Shown: positions 43,245-52,649, counted from the stretch's first letter. The stretch: DNA of 64,000 nt from a bacterium (GCA_004298675.1 SCRI01000044.1:1-64000); one strand, 5' to 3'. The notes: generated by a model from the sequence alone, not told the origin. Program-made: numbers and translations.

Positions 43245-44645
43245 TTACTCCTTGGGGTTGCGCAGCAGCGCCGTGAGCTCGCCGACGCGGCGGCGCTCCA
43301 GGTCCTGCACGACTCCGATGATCTGTCCGCGGATCGCCTCATCGGCGTGCGGCGCGGCCAGTATGTTGAATTTCTCGACAGCCTGCTCCCAGCGCATGGG
43401 ACGGGTGGCATACCCGGCGTAGTCATCTTTCGCGATGCTCAGGGTGCGGCCGCCGGAAAGTGTGATGGTCAGATGGGCCGGCATCAGCGCGGGGAACTTG
43501 GCGCTGAGCGCCGGATCGGGTGCTATCCGCACCCGCCGCAACAGGCGCTGCACGTCGTCGCGCACGATGCGCTCGGGCAGATATTGACGCGGCGTCAGCT
43601 CTCCGTCCAACAGCGCCACGGCCAGCATGTAGGGAAGGCTATGATCGGCCTCTTCCTTCGTGGTGACGGTGTGCTTCTCGCCCTCTTCGCCGCCGCCGAT
43701 GATCTTGTGCGCGACGTCGAACGTCGCCAGCTCGATGCTCTCGACGTCCTCACCCTTCAGGCCGTGCTCTTGGCGCAGCTCGAGGATGCCCTCGACGGCC
43801 GACTGCGAGTGGATCTCGGCGTTGAAACGCTTGATGCTCGTGCGTTCCACCGAGCGCAGCGCGTCCGGCGTCCACGCGATCGTGAAGTGCCCCGCGATGG
43901 CATCCATGAAGCCCTTGTTGCCCTCGAAGACTTCGAGCGGGCCGGTGATGCCGTGCTCGGCCAACAACGCCGCGAACATTCCGTTCATGCCGGTGTAGGG
44001 ATAGGCCAGGCCCTTCCAGTTGGAGAGCCTGCCGGTGCGCGTGACGCGCAGCGCATTGTTTGCCGTGCCGCTGATGGCGATGGCGTGAGCGCTGCGCTGC
44101 CAGTCGAGTCCGAGCGCGTAGGCGGCGCCGGCGACCGCGGCATACGCGCCTTGCGTGGTGTGATCGAAGCCCTTGTCGCGTACCGGCGCCACCTCCGAGA
44201 GGCGGCACTGCACGGCGTACGCGATCGCCAGCGCCGCGATCAGACGCTCCCCGCCGGCACGCACGTGCTCCGCCGCTGCCAGCACCACGCCTAGGTTGTC
44301 GCTGGGATGACAGGTCTCGTGCTTGGCGAGAAAGGCGTCGTTGAAATCCAGATAGCGCACCAGGGCGCCGTTGTAAAGCGCGGCGCGATCCGGCGACGTG
44401 CTCCCGCCCCCGATCAACGTGGCGGTGGGCGTGCCGCCGAGATGCTCGACCAGCTCACGCATGGCGCGTAACGGTGGCGCACCCAGCGCTCCGATGGCGC
44501 AGCCCAGCGCATCGAGGATGCGGACCTTCACCGCCGTGCGCGTCGACTCGGCGAGAGCGCCGGCGTTGACGCCTTGAACGAATTGCGCGAGGCGCTGCAC
44601 CTCGGTGGTCGCGCGCGCGCTGCCCGGTAACGTAACCGTCGTCAT
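43245..44645 (-). CDS. MmgE/PrpD-family protein
   Basis: A 466-residue protein of the MmgE/PrpD family, whose known members dehydrate 2-methylcitrate or act on itaconate- and cis-aconitate-type acids. KVRILDALGCAIGAL, NGALVRYLDFNDAFLAKHETCHPSDNLGVVLAAAE (active-site DFND and HPSDN), FDHTTQGAYAAVAGAAYALGLDWQRSAHAIAISGT and FNAEIHSQSAVEGILEL are typical. It is not linked to methylcitrate-cycle genes here; it lies just upstream of a ComA-like gene. The substrate is unknown. GGAGG lies ten bases before the ATG. Confidence 0.88.
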   Translation of the reverse strand: MTTVTLPGSARATTEVQRLAQFVQGVNAGALAESTRTAVKVRILDALGCAIGALGAPPLRAMRELVEHLGGTPTATLIGGGSTSPDRAALYNGALVRYLDFNDAFLAKHETCHPSDNLGVVLAAAEHVRAGGERLIAALAIAYAVQCRLSEVAPVRDKGFDHTTQGAYAAVAGAAYALGLDWQRSAHAIAISGTANNALRVTRTGRLSNWKGLAYPYTGMNGMFAALLAEHGITGPLEVFEGNKGFMDAIAGHFTIAWTPDALRSVERTSIKRFNAEIHSQSAVEGILELRQEHGLKGEDVESIELATFDVAHKIIGGGEEGEKHTVTTKEEADHSLPYMLAVALLDGELTPRQYLPERIVRDDVQRLLRRVRIAPDPALSAKFPALMPAHLTITLSGGRTLSIAKDDYAGYATRPMRWEQAVEKFNILAAPHADEAIRGQIIGVVQDLERRRVGELTALLRNPKE

Positions 44646-44704
44646 TGGTACGTGTCCTCCGTCTCACACATACCGCACGCGACGGCGCGCGTAAAGCATT
44701 ATTA

Positions 44705-44733
44705 GCGCCGCCGATGCACGCTATCGGCGGCGC
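44705..44733 (-). terminator. Strong hairpin after the beta-lactamase-family gene
   Basis: Eleven perfect pairs (44705-44715 with 44723-44733, seven-base loop), 28 bases after the stop of the minus-strand gene at 44761. The sequence after it is AT-rich (TAATAATG) but has no true U-run, so termination is likely but not certain. Confidence 0.5.
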
Positions 44734-44760
44734 AGAAATCGCTTGCGGCGATGGCGACGA

Positions 44761-46098
44761 TCAGTATTCGGTGCCTTTGCCCGTCGTGCTCCAGAGGCGG
44801 CGATCGGCGGCGGCCCAGCTCTCGAATCCCGGCGCTTGCGCCGCTACCTGCGCGCTCCAGGCGGCGGCCTGATGCTGCATCGCCGGCAGCGCCGCCGCAT
44901 CCGTGATCGCCGCGGCGGCGATCGTCGCAACCTTCGCATAGAGACGAATCACGTCGTCATCGACGGCGTGCGGCGAGTGCGCGGAGTTGCTCAGCAGCAC
45001 GACGACGGTCTGAGTGGCGGGATCGACCCACAGCGAACAGCCCGTCGAGCCCGTGTGTCCAAAACCGCCCACGCCAAAGATCTCACCGCGATTGGAGGAG
45101 TAGGTCGTCTGCTCGTCCCAGCCCAAACCGCGCACGTCCCCCAAGCGCTGCGAGTGGCGCCCCAAGTAGTAGGGCCGCAACATCGCTGCGACGGTGGCAG
45201 GAGCGAGCACACGCACACCGTTCAGCTCGCCGCCGTCAAGCAGCATCTGCGCGTAGGCCGCGACGCCTTCGGCGGTTCCAAAGAGCCCCGCATGCCCCTC
45301 CGCTCCGATCGGGCCGTGCCCCTCGATCACGAAGCGTCCGCGCACGTAGCGTCCGTGCGCCGCGGGCGCCTCCGGGCTCACCCGCTCCAGCGCTGCCGCA
45401 GGCGGATCGAAGAGTAGATCGCCTGCGAGTCCGAGCGGCTCGAAGAGCTCTTTGGCGTCGAACTCACCGATGGACAGGCCCGAGACCAAGCGCACGATGC
45501 GAGCCAGCTCGATATAGCAGGTGTTGCAGTACTCAAAGCGCGTGCCCGGAGCGAAGTGCAGCGGCATGGCGTCGACCACGGCCTCACCTTGCGCGAGCGG
45601 CAGTACCGATTGTGCCTCGTTGAGGGCACTGGGCAAGCCGGCGCTGTGATCGAGCAGCTCCTCGATCGTCACGTGCCCTTTGCCGTGCTGGCCGAAGGCG
45701 GGATCGTAGAAGGCGGCACGATCCCAGAGCCTGATCTTGCCGTCTTCGACCAATTTCATCACCGCGGTCGCCGTGCCGATCGGCTTGGTCATCGAAGCGA
45801 GATCGTAGATGGTGTCGAGCGCATTGGCTTGCGGCTGCGGATAGAGCGCGCGCCGCCCGTAGGCTCGGCGATAGACGATCGTGCCATGGTGGACGATCAG
45901 CACCACCGCGCCCGGAAGATCACCCTTGGCGATGAGCCCATCCACGATCGGGTCGAGTCGCGCCAGCACCGCACTCGACATGCCCACCGACTCGGGCGCC
46001 GCCGTGGGCAGCGGGCCGGCTTGGGCCGCCGCCGGCGCGAGGGCCACAAGCGCGGCCACGAGCACGCACCACCACCAATCCCGCAACTCTTCGCGCAT
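44761..46098 (-). CDS. Class C beta-lactamase-fold serine hydrolase, exported
   Basis: A 445-residue protein with a signal peptide (residues 1-27, cleavage near AAAQA) and the serine beta-lactamase / esterase fold. The SxxK motif is DLASMTKPIGTATAVMKLVE, the Tyr-based YxN motif is RFEYCNTCY, and the KTG counterpart is GHTGSTG. Relatives include esterases, D-aminopeptidases and penicillin-binding-like enzymes; true beta-lactam hydrolysis is not implied. It is divergent from the DUF5069 gene with 166 bases between. Confidence 0.85.
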   Translation of the reverse strand: MREELRDWWWCVLVAALVALAPAAAQAGPLPTAAPESVGMSSAVLARLDPIVDGLIAKGDLPGAVVLIVHHGTIVYRRAYGRRALYPQPQANALDTIYDLASMTKPIGTATAVMKLVEDGKIRLWDRAAFYDPAFGQHGKGHVTIEELLDHSAGLPSALNEAQSVLPLAQGEAVVDAMPLHFAPGTRFEYCNTCYIELARIVRLVSGLSIGEFDAKELFEPLGLAGDLLFDPPAAALERVSPEAPAAHGRYVRGRFVIEGHGPIGAEGHAGLFGTAEGVAAYAQMLLDGGELNGVRVLAPATVAAMLRPYYLGRHSQRLGDVRGLGWDEQTTYSSNRGEIFGVGGFGHTGSTGCSLWVDPATQTVVVLLSNSAHSPHAVDDDVIRLYAKVATIAAAAITDAAALPAMQHQAAAWSAQVAAQAPGFESWAAADRRLWSTTGKGTEY

Positions 46099-46264
46099 GC
46101 GATGTCCTCCGCCGCTGAAACTCGCGGCCTGGTGCGGCGTCTCCTGCCCGCGCGGGCGGCGGCGAGTGCGACGGCGGTCCTAGCCGGGAAGGCCGCGCCG
46201 AACGTACCGTGCTGTATGAGGAGCGGATCGCTGCTCCCGCCATTGCATATCCGAAGGAGTCACC

Positions 46265-46702
46265 ATGGAACCCCTGGACCTCTCGACCCGGCCGCCGCGT
46301 TCACCGCGCGCACAGCTCGACGGGATGCTTGTCTTGGCACGCACGATCGACAAGTGGCGCGCGGCACTCCCGGGCGGCACGTCCGGCGAATACCCGCCGG
46401 GAGGGCTGAGCGGGATGTTCCTCTCGTTCTTCGAGATCTCGCCGCAGGAGCTGCTCGACGTGGTCGCGGCGGTGCAGGCCGACGAGGACGTCGTGCGCTG
46501 GTTCCGCGAGCGCACCGGCCTCACCGACGAGTTGCGTGCGGCTTGGAACGAGGAGGCGGAGGGGCACGTCGTCACCGACGCCAACCGCGCCTACGTCTAC
46601 AAGACCTATCCGATCGCGGCGCGCAATCCGCAGATGACCAACCTGTTGGACGTGCTGGAAGCCGACGACCTCGAGTGCTTCCCAAACATGAAGATCTCGT
46701 AG
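46265..46702 (+). CDS. DUF5069 protein
   Basis: A 145-residue protein fitting DUF5069: MEPLDLSTRPPRSPRAQLDGMLVLARTIDKWRAALPGGTSGEYPPGGLSGMFLSFFEISPQELLDVVAAVQADEDVVRWFRE. The family is small, cytoplasmic and of unknown role. AAGGAG lies six bases before the ATG. It is convergent with gcdH, one base apart at the stops. Confidence 0.85.
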   Translation: MEPLDLSTRPPRSPRAQLDGMLVLARTIDKWRAALPGGTSGEYPPGGLSGMFLSFFEISPQELLDVVAAVQADEDVVRWFRERTGLTDELRAAWNEEAEGHVVTDANRAYVYKTYPIAARNPQMTNLLDVLEADDLECFPNMKIS

Positions 46703-46703
46703 C

Positions 46704-47879
46704 TCAGAACGCGCTCATCCCGGTCAGGGCCTGGCCGAGGATGAGCGCGTGCACGTCGTGGGTGCCTTCGTAGGTGTAGACGGACTCCAGGTTCGCCATG
46801 TGGCGCATCGGGACGTACTCGGCGAGAATGCCGTTGGCGCCTAGCATGCGCCGCGCGGCGCGCGCCACGTTGCAGGCCATGTCCACGTTGTTGCGCTTGG
46901 CCAGACTCACCTGGGCCGGCTTCATCGTGCCGGCATCTTTGAGACGCCCGAGCTGATACGCCAGCAGCTGCGCCTTGGTGATCTCCGTCAACATCTCCGC
47001 GAGGTGCTCTTGTTGGATCTGCTTCGCGCCGATCGGCACGTCGAACATCACGCGCGTCTTGCTGTACTCCAACGCCTGCTCGAAGCAGGCCATTGCGGCG
47101 CCGATCGCGCCCCAGGCGATGCCGTAACGCGCTTGCGTCAGACACATCAGCGGTGATTTCAAACCGCCGCTCTTGGGGAGCACGCTCTGCGCCGGCAGCT
47201 CCACGTCGCTGAAGGCGAGTTCGCTCGTATCGGAGGCGCGCAACGAGTGCTTGCCTTTCTGATCGCGCGCGCTGAAACCGGGCCAGCCGCGCTCCACCAA
47301 AAAGCCGCGGATCGAGTCGGCATCGCCGTCGTCCACTTTCGCCCACACTACGGCGACATCGGCACGCGAGCCGTTGGTGATCCACATCTTGCTGCCGCTC
47401 AGCAGCCAACCGTCGCCGTGACGGCGCGCGCGGGTGAGCATGCCGGCGGGATTGGAGCCGAAGTCGGGCTCGGTGAGACCGAAGCAGCCGATCTTCTCGC
47501 CTTTGGCCAGCGCCGGGAGCCAGCGTTTGCGCTGCTCCTCGCTGCCGAAGGCAAAGATCGGGTACATCACCAGCGCCCCCTGCACGCTGGCGAACGAGCG
47601 CAGCCCCGAGTCGCCGCGCTCCAGCTCCTGCATGATCAGACCGTAGGCTACGTTGTCCATGCCGGCGCAGCCATACTCCTCGGGCAGGTTGGCGCCGAAG
47701 ACGCCAAGCGTCCCCAGCAGCGGCACCAGCTCGGAGGGAAAGCGCCCCTCGAGCCACGCATCCTCGATGACGGGCAGCACACGGTCGTCGACGAAGGCAC
47801 GGACGGTGTCGCGCGCCTGGCGCTGTTCGGCGCTGAGCGCGGCGTCGAGATTGTAGAAATCGGTTCCGGCGTAGGGCAT
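46704..47879 (-). CDS. gcdH: Glutaryl-CoA dehydrogenase
   Basis: A 391-residue acyl-CoA dehydrogenase of the GcdH type. RSFASVQGALVMYPIFAFGSEEQRKRWLPALAKGEKIGCFGLTEPDFGSNPAGM and the C-terminal SVYTYEGTHDVHALILGQALTG, with the catalytic Glu, are characteristic. It oxidises and decarboxylates glutaryl-CoA to crotonyl-CoA at the end of lysine, tryptophan or benzoate degradation. No acyl-CoA-transferase partner lies next to it. A clear ribosome site is not seen before the ATG at 47879. Confidence 0.92.
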   Translation of the reverse strand: MPYAGTDFYNLDAALSAEQRQARDTVRAFVDDRVLPVIEDAWLEGRFPSELVPLLGTLGVFGANLPEEYGCAGMDNVAYGLIMQELERGDSGLRSFASVQGALVMYPIFAFGSEEQRKRWLPALAKGEKIGCFGLTEPDFGSNPAGMLTRARRHGDGWLLSGSKMWITNGSRADVAVVWAKVDDGDADSIRGFLVERGWPGFSARDQKGKHSLRASDTSELAFSDVELPAQSVLPKSGGLKSPLMCLTQARYGIAWGAIGAAMACFEQALEYSKTRVMFDVPIGAKQIQQEHLAEMLTEITKAQLLAYQLGRLKDAGTMKPAQVSLAKRNNVDMACNVARAARRMLGANGILAEYVPMRHMANLESVYTYEGTHDVHALILGQALTGMSAF

Positions 47880-47992
47880 GGGCCTGGGCTTCGACGGTGC
47901 GCGCCACCCCCCTCGGCCGGCCGCACCGAAATCTTCCGCGCAGCGAGACGGCGCGGGGAGGACGATGGCACGGCGAGCGCGGATGGCTCAAC

Positions 47993-48916
47993 ATGCGATT
48001 GATCACGTTCGACCAGAATGGCAAGCCGCAGCTCGGGCTCGAGCGCCACGGACGCATCGCTCCGCTCCCCGGCGTCGCGGATGTTGCCGCCTTCTTCCTG
48101 TTGAGCGAGGAGGCGCGCGCGCAAGCCGTTCATCACGCCGAAACGGCCCTCGTTGACGCCGCGGCGGGCGGGAAGCAGCGGACGCTGGCTGCCGACGCCG
48201 TGCGCACGCTCCTGCCGGTGCTCGATCCGCACAAGGTGCTCTGCGTGGGCTTGAACTACCGCGATCACGCCGCGGAAGTCGGTATGGAGATTCCCAAGGC
48301 GCCGGCTCTCTTTCCCAAGTTCACGTCGGCCTTGATCCCGCACGGCGCGCCCATCGAGCTGCCGCGCGAGAGCGTGAAGGTCGACTATGAAGCGGAGCTG
48401 GTCTTGGTGATCGGACGCCGTGCGAGCCATGTGCCCGTCGAACGCGCTTGGAGCGTCGTAGGCGGCCTCACCATCGGCAACGACGTCTCCGTGCGGGACT
48501 TCCAAGGCGTCAGCGGCCAATGGATGGCCGGCAAGATCTTCGATCGCACGACGCCGGTAGGGCCGGCGGTGGTCACGCCAGACGAGTTCGCCAACCCGGA
48601 CGATCTCGAGATCTGGCTGGAGATCGGCGGAGAGCTCCTCCAGCACTCGCGCACCTCACAGTTCATCTTCGACGTCGGCCAGATGATCGAGTACATCACG
48701 CGCATCACCACGCTGGAGCCCGGCGATCTCATCTTCACCGGCACGACCGCCGGCGTTGGCTTCACACGCAAGCCGCCCCGCTATCTCAAGGACGGCGAGG
48801 CGGTGCGCGTCTACGTCGAGAGCATCGGCATCCTCGAAAATCCGGTGGCCGCGCCACGCGGCGGCGCACAGCCAGACCTGCTCCCCAAGCCGCGCGCGGC
48901 CAAGGCCACGGCGTAA
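47993..48916 (+). CDS. Fumarylacetoacetate hydrolase-family protein
   Basis: A 307-residue FAH-family enzyme. VLCVGLNYRDHAAEVGMEIPKAPALFPKFTSALIPHG, VDYEAELVLVIGRRA (the metal-binding Glu residues), GNDVSVRDFQGVSGQWMAGKIFD and PGDLIFTGTTAGVGFTRKPPRYLKDGE are family hallmarks. Members cleave or isomerise 2-oxo acids such as 2-keto-3-deoxy or homoprotocatechuate products with Mg or Mn. It is divergent from gcdH, and both fit aromatic or amino-acid catabolism. Start ATG 47993 follows GGATGG. Confidence 0.88.
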   Translation: MRLITFDQNGKPQLGLERHGRIAPLPGVADVAAFFLLSEEARAQAVHHAETALVDAAAGGKQRTLAADAVRTLLPVLDPHKVLCVGLNYRDHAAEVGMEIPKAPALFPKFTSALIPHGAPIELPRESVKVDYEAELVLVIGRRASHVPVERAWSVVGGLTIGNDVSVRDFQGVSGQWMAGKIFDRTTPVGPAVVTPDEFANPDDLEIWLEIGGELLQHSRTSQFIFDVGQMIEYITRITTLEPGDLIFTGTTAGVGFTRKPPRYLKDGEAVRVYVESIGILENPVAAPRGGAQPDLLPKPRAAKATA

Positions 48917-48918
48917 GA

Positions 48919-49401
48919 CTAGCGGCGGTAGGTGCCCACGAGCGCGGCCGTCCCCAAGACGTGCCCGTGCATCTTGCGCCGCAACTCGTCGATGGTCGCA
49001 TCCGCGCCCAGCGCCAAGCGCGGCAGATCGAGCGCGAAGAGCGTGAAGTGGTAGTGGTGGGGACCGTCGCCTACCGGCGGGCAGGGGCCGCCGTAGCCGG
49101 CGCTCCCAAAGCTCGTCATGGCCTCACCCGCCGGCTCCTTCCCGGCCTCGAGAGCGCGCGCGCTGCCGGGAATGTCGAAAGCAACCCAGTGCACCCAACC
49201 GCCCGGCACCTTGGCATCGGAATCGACCATCGTCAGCGCGAACGAGCGCGTTCTCTCCGGCACCCCACTCCAGCGCAACGGCGGCGAGACGTTTTGTCCG
49301 CCACATTGCCCCATCGCATGGGCATGCGCACGCGGGATGGCACCGCCGTCGGCGAAAGCCGAACTCAGCAGCGAGAACGCGAGTACGGCGAGACCGAGCA
49401 T
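48919..49401 (-). CDS. YbhB/YbcL-type PEBP-family protein
   Basis: A 160-residue exported protein with a signal peptide (residues 1-17, LGLAVLAFSLLSSAFA). The PEBP pattern is present: GGQNVSPPLRWSGVPERTRSFALTMVDSDAKVPGGWVHWVAFDIPGSA and YGGPCPPVGDGPHHYHFTLFALDLPRL, with the DPDAP-like DSDAKVPGG and GPxPP ligand-site residues. The bacterial role is unknown. It is convergent with the FAH-family gene, with two bases between the stops. Confidence 0.88.
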   Translation of the reverse strand: MLGLAVLAFSLLSSAFADGGAIPRAHAHAMGQCGGQNVSPPLRWSGVPERTRSFALTMVDSDAKVPGGWVHWVAFDIPGSARALEAGKEPAGEAMTSFGSAGYGGPCPPVGDGPHHYHFTLFALDLPRLALGADATIDELRRKMHGHVLGTAALVGTYRR

Positions 49402-49429
49402 AGCGGTCGATGCTCCCCCGGCCGGAGCG

Positions 49430-50287
49430 TCACCCCCGCTGCGCCGCGGCGATCACCGCACGCGCCGCGATGACATCGGCCATCGCCGCGCGGTACTCGG
49501 CGCCGGCATAGGTGTCGCTGCGCGCCTCCACACCGCGCGCAGTCTGGGCGCAGACCGACTCCATCTTGGCATGGTCCCGCACGGACAGGCCGGTTAGCAG
49601 CGCCTCCACGTGCGTGGCGCGGAAGGGTACGCTGCCGACGCCGGTGACCGCAAGGCGCGCCCCCTCGATCTTGCCGCCGCTCACCTCCAGCACACAGGCC
49701 ACCCCTACCACCGGATAATGTGAAGCCGGATGTGGCAACTTGACGTACGCCGAAGCGAGCGCGGGCCGCGGTACGATCACCGTCGTCAGGACCTCGCTTG
49801 GCTCCAGCGCCGTCGTGAACATGTCGACGAAAAACTCGCTTGCCGCCACCGTACGCGTCCCGGTGGATGCGGCGATCTCAAACTGCGCCTCCAGCGCCAG
49901 CAGCGCCGCGGGCTCATCCGAGGCGGCGTCGGCATGCGCGGCGGAGCCGCCCAGCGTTCCGCGGTGGCGCACTTGGACGTCGCCCACCGCGGCGGCGGCT
50001 TCGGCCAGCACGGGGGCGAAGGCCGCGACTTCCGCGCTCGCGGCAACCTCCGCGTGCGTGGTCAGCGCGCCGATCTCCAATCCTCGCGCCGCACGCGTGA
50101 CGCCGCGCAATCCGGGGAGGCGGCCCAAGTCGACGAGCACGCCCGGACGGGCCAGCCGCAGCTTCATCATCGGAAGCAGCGAATGGCCTCCAGCCAGCAG
50201 TTTGGCATCGTCGCCGTGCTGCTCCAGGAGCGCGATCGCCTGCTCCACCGAACTAGCCGCCACGTAGTCGAAGCTCGCGGGAATCAC
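49430..50287 (-). CDS. coxM: CO-dehydrogenase-type molybdenum hydroxylase, FAD subunit
   Basis: A 285-residue FAD subunit. The two FAD-binding motifs AGGHSLLPMMK (31-41) and TLGGSAAHADAASDEP are clear, and the C-terminal CO_deh_flav_C domain follows. It passes electrons from the 2Fe-2S subunit to the acceptor. Its ATGA overlap with the coxL stop (50284-50287) fixes the start and marks the S-L-M operon. It is the last gene of the minus-strand structural unit. Confidence 0.92.
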   Translation of the reverse strand: MIPASFDYVAASSVEQAIALLEQHGDDAKLLAGGHSLLPMMKLRLARPGVLVDLGRLPGLRGVTRAARGLEIGALTTHAEVAASAEVAAFAPVLAEAAAAVGDVQVRHRGTLGGSAAHADAASDEPAALLALEAQFEIAASTGTRTVAASEFFVDMFTTALEPSEVLTTVIVPRPALASAYVKLPHPASHYPVVGVACVLEVSGGKIEGARLAVTGVGSVPFRATHVEALLTGLSVRDHAKMESVCAQTARGVEARSDTYAGAEYRAAMADVIAARAVIAAAQRG

Positions 50288-52632
50288 GATACCGCCGCCT
50301 TTCCATTGGCCTTACCGTCGTGGCCGTTGACGATGCGCCAGATGCGCTCGGGCTTGCAGGGCATATCGACGTTCACGACGCCGAAGGGTGCTAGCGCGTC
50401 GACGACCGCATTGACCACGGCCGGCGTGGCGCCGATGGTCCCCGCCTCGCCGACGCCCTTTATGCCCATGGGATTCACGTCGGTGGGCGTGACGGTCCGA
50501 TCCAATTCGTAGTTGGGCACTTGATTGGCGTGCGGCACGGTGTATTGCAGCAGCGAACCCGTGGCCAACTGCCCGTTCTCGTCGTAGACGATCTCCTCGT
50601 ACAGCGCCTGCGCCAAGCCTTGCGCGATGCCGCCATGCACCTGGCCTTCGACGATCATGGGATTGATGACGTTGCCGCAGTCGTCGACGGCGACGTACTT
50701 CACCACCTTCACCGCGCCGGTGGCACGCTCGATCTCCACCACGCAGACATGGGTTCCAAACGGATAGACGAAGTTGGGCGGCTCGAAGCGGCGCGTGGCC
50801 TCCAGCCCGGGCTCCACGTCCGCAGGCAGATTGACGCCCCGGAATGCGGCAAAGGCCACCTCGGCCGTCGACATCGACTTCTCGGGATTGCCTTTGACGG
50901 AGATCTTGCCGTTCTTGAACTCCAGGTCGCCGACGTTAGCCTCCATCTGGTGGGCGGCGATCTTCAGCGCCTTCTCGCGCACCGTCTCCAGCGCGTTGTA
51001 GAGCGCCGCGCCGTCGACGGCGGTGCTGCGCGACCCGAACGTGCCGATACCGTACTGCACCACGGCCGAGTCGCCGTGCAGCACCACGACATCGTCGATG
51101 GGAACGCCGAGACGCTCCGCGACCATCTGCGCGAAGGTCGTCTCCTCGCCTTGACCGTGCGGTGAGGCTCCCGTCATCACCGTCACTCCCCCCGTGGGTT
51201 CAACGCGCACGGTGGCGCTGCCCCAACCCGGCGCGGGCAGTGCGGAGGAGGGACCCATACCACACACTTCGACGTACGACGAGAGACCGATGCCGAAGAG
51301 GCGCCCCTCGTCGCGCGCGCGCGCCTGTTCTTTACGCAAGGTATCGTAGCCCGCGATCCGCAGCGCCTTCTCGAGCGCGGCGTGGTAGTCACCGCTGTCA
51401 TACGTCAGCCCCATCGCGGAGGCGTAGGGGAATTGCTCCTTGCGGATCAGATTGCGGCGCCGTACCTCAGCGGGATCCAGCGCCAGCTTGGCGGCAACGA
51501 GATCGATCGCGCGCTCGATGAGGAACGTCGCTTCAGGGCGCCCCGCGCCGCGGTAGGCGTCGGTGGGGGCCTCGGTCGTGAAGAGGCCGTGCAGCTTGAC
51601 CGAGACGCTCTGCAGATCGTAGGCGCCGGGGACCATCAACAGCGTGAGCGTCGGGATCGCAGGCGTCAGCAGCTGATGATACGCACCGAGGTTGGCGAGG
51701 ATCTCCACCTTCAAACCGGTGATGCGCCCGTCCCGCTGGGCGGCAACGTCGATGAAATCGATCTGATCGCGCCCGTGGACCGTGGACATGAAGCTCTCAC
51801 TGCGGGTCTCGACGTACTTCACCGGCCGTCCCAACGCGCGCGAGGCGAACGCCGCCGTAATCTCCTCGGCATAGACGTCGAGCTTGCTTCCGAAGCCGCC
51901 GCCGACGTCCGGTGCGATGGTCCGCACGCGCTGCTCGGGTACCTTCAGCGCCAGCGCCATCTGCGTGCGTAACAGGTGCGGAATCTGCGTCGACGACCAC
52001 AACGTGAGATGCGCCGGGCCCGGCTCCCAGTGCGCCACCATGCCGCGCGGCTCGATCGAGACCGGCGCGACGCGCTGATTGAGCAGGCGCTCGGAGACCG
52101 TCACGGCGGCGTTCGCGAACGCTGCCTCGACGTCGCCGCTGTTGACCTCCATCGTGTAGGCGACGTTGGTGCCGAACTCGTCATGCACGTAGGGCGCGCC
52201 TTTGAGCGCGCGCTCGAGGTCGACGACCGCGGGCAGCTCCTCGTACTCGACGTCGACCAACTCGGCGGCGTCGTTCGCCTCCTCGGGCGTGCTCGCGACG
52301 ACGGCGACGACGGGCTCCCCCACGTGCGCCACGCGTCCGCGCGCCAGCGGCGGATGTTTGGGCACCTTCAAGCCTTCGATCTGCGGTGCGGTGGGAACGT
52401 CACCCACGTCGCGCAGATCGTCCGCGGTGAAAACCGCGAGGACGCCGGGTGCCGCTTGAGCGGCCGAGACGTCGACACGCACGATGCGCGCATGTGCGAA
52501 CGGCGAGCGCGCGAAGGCGGCGTAGGTCATGCCGGCGAGCTTCACGTCGTCGACGTACGTGGAGCGGCCGGTGATGAGCCGTGGGTCTTCGCGCCGTGTG
52601 ACGCGCGCGCCCATCATACTGGTGAAGGCCAT
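50284..52632 (-). CDS. coxL: CO-dehydrogenase-type molybdenum hydroxylase, large subunit, form II
   Basis: A 782-residue molybdopterin-cytosine-dinucleotide subunit. GGGFGSK (244-250) and the active-site loop AYRGAGR (359-365) are visible; the loop marks form II. True form I CoxL has AYxCSFR with the Cys that holds copper, which is absent here. The catalytic Glu is in GVGEAGTIG (about 729). Form II enzymes are suspected to oxidise aldehydes or other substrates as well as, or instead of, CO. It lies between coxS and coxM. Confidence 0.93.
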   Translation of the reverse strand: MAFTSMMGARVTRREDPRLITGRSTYVDDVKLAGMTYAAFARSPFAHARIVRVDVSAAQAAPGVLAVFTADDLRDVGDVPTAPQIEGLKVPKHPPLARGRVAHVGEPVVAVVASTPEEANDAAELVDVEYEELPAVVDLERALKGAPYVHDEFGTNVAYTMEVNSGDVEAAFANAAVTVSERLLNQRVAPVSIEPRGMVAHWEPGPAHLTLWSSTQIPHLLRTQMALALKVPEQRVRTIAPDVGGGFGSKLDVYAEEITAAFASRALGRPVKYVETRSESFMSTVHGRDQIDFIDVAAQRDGRITGLKVEILANLGAYHQLLTPAIPTLTLLMVPGAYDLQSVSVKLHGLFTTEAPTDAYRGAGRPEATFLIERAIDLVAAKLALDPAEVRRRNLIRKEQFPYASAMGLTYDSGDYHAALEKALRIAGYDTLRKEQARARDEGRLFGIGLSSYVEVCGMGPSSALPAPGWGSATVRVEPTGGVTVMTGASPHGQGEETTFAQMVAERLGVPIDDVVVLHGDSAVVQYGIGTFGSRSTAVDGAALYNALETVREKALKIAAHQMEANVGDLEFKNGKISVKGNPEKSMSTAEVAFAAFRGVNLPADVEPGLEATRRFEPPNFVYPFGTHVCVVEIERATGAVKVVKYVAVDDCGNVINPMIVEGQVHGGIAQGLAQALYEEIVYDENGQLATGSLLQYTVPHANQVPNYELDRTVTPTDVNPMGIKGVGEAGTIGATPAVVNAVVDALAPFGVVNVDMPCKPERIWRIVNGHDGKANGKAAVS

Positions 52633-52649
52633 GGAGCCCTCCTCGCCGA

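Noticed and set aside
45556-46773. A 405-residue open frame on the plus strand
   Set aside because: It crosses the divergent promoter region and overlaps the DUF5069 gene in another frame; composition is antisense-like.
50284-52632. True (form I) CO dehydrogenase
   Set aside because: The active-site loop reads AYRGAGR and lacks the Cys of AYxCSFR, so it was called form II.
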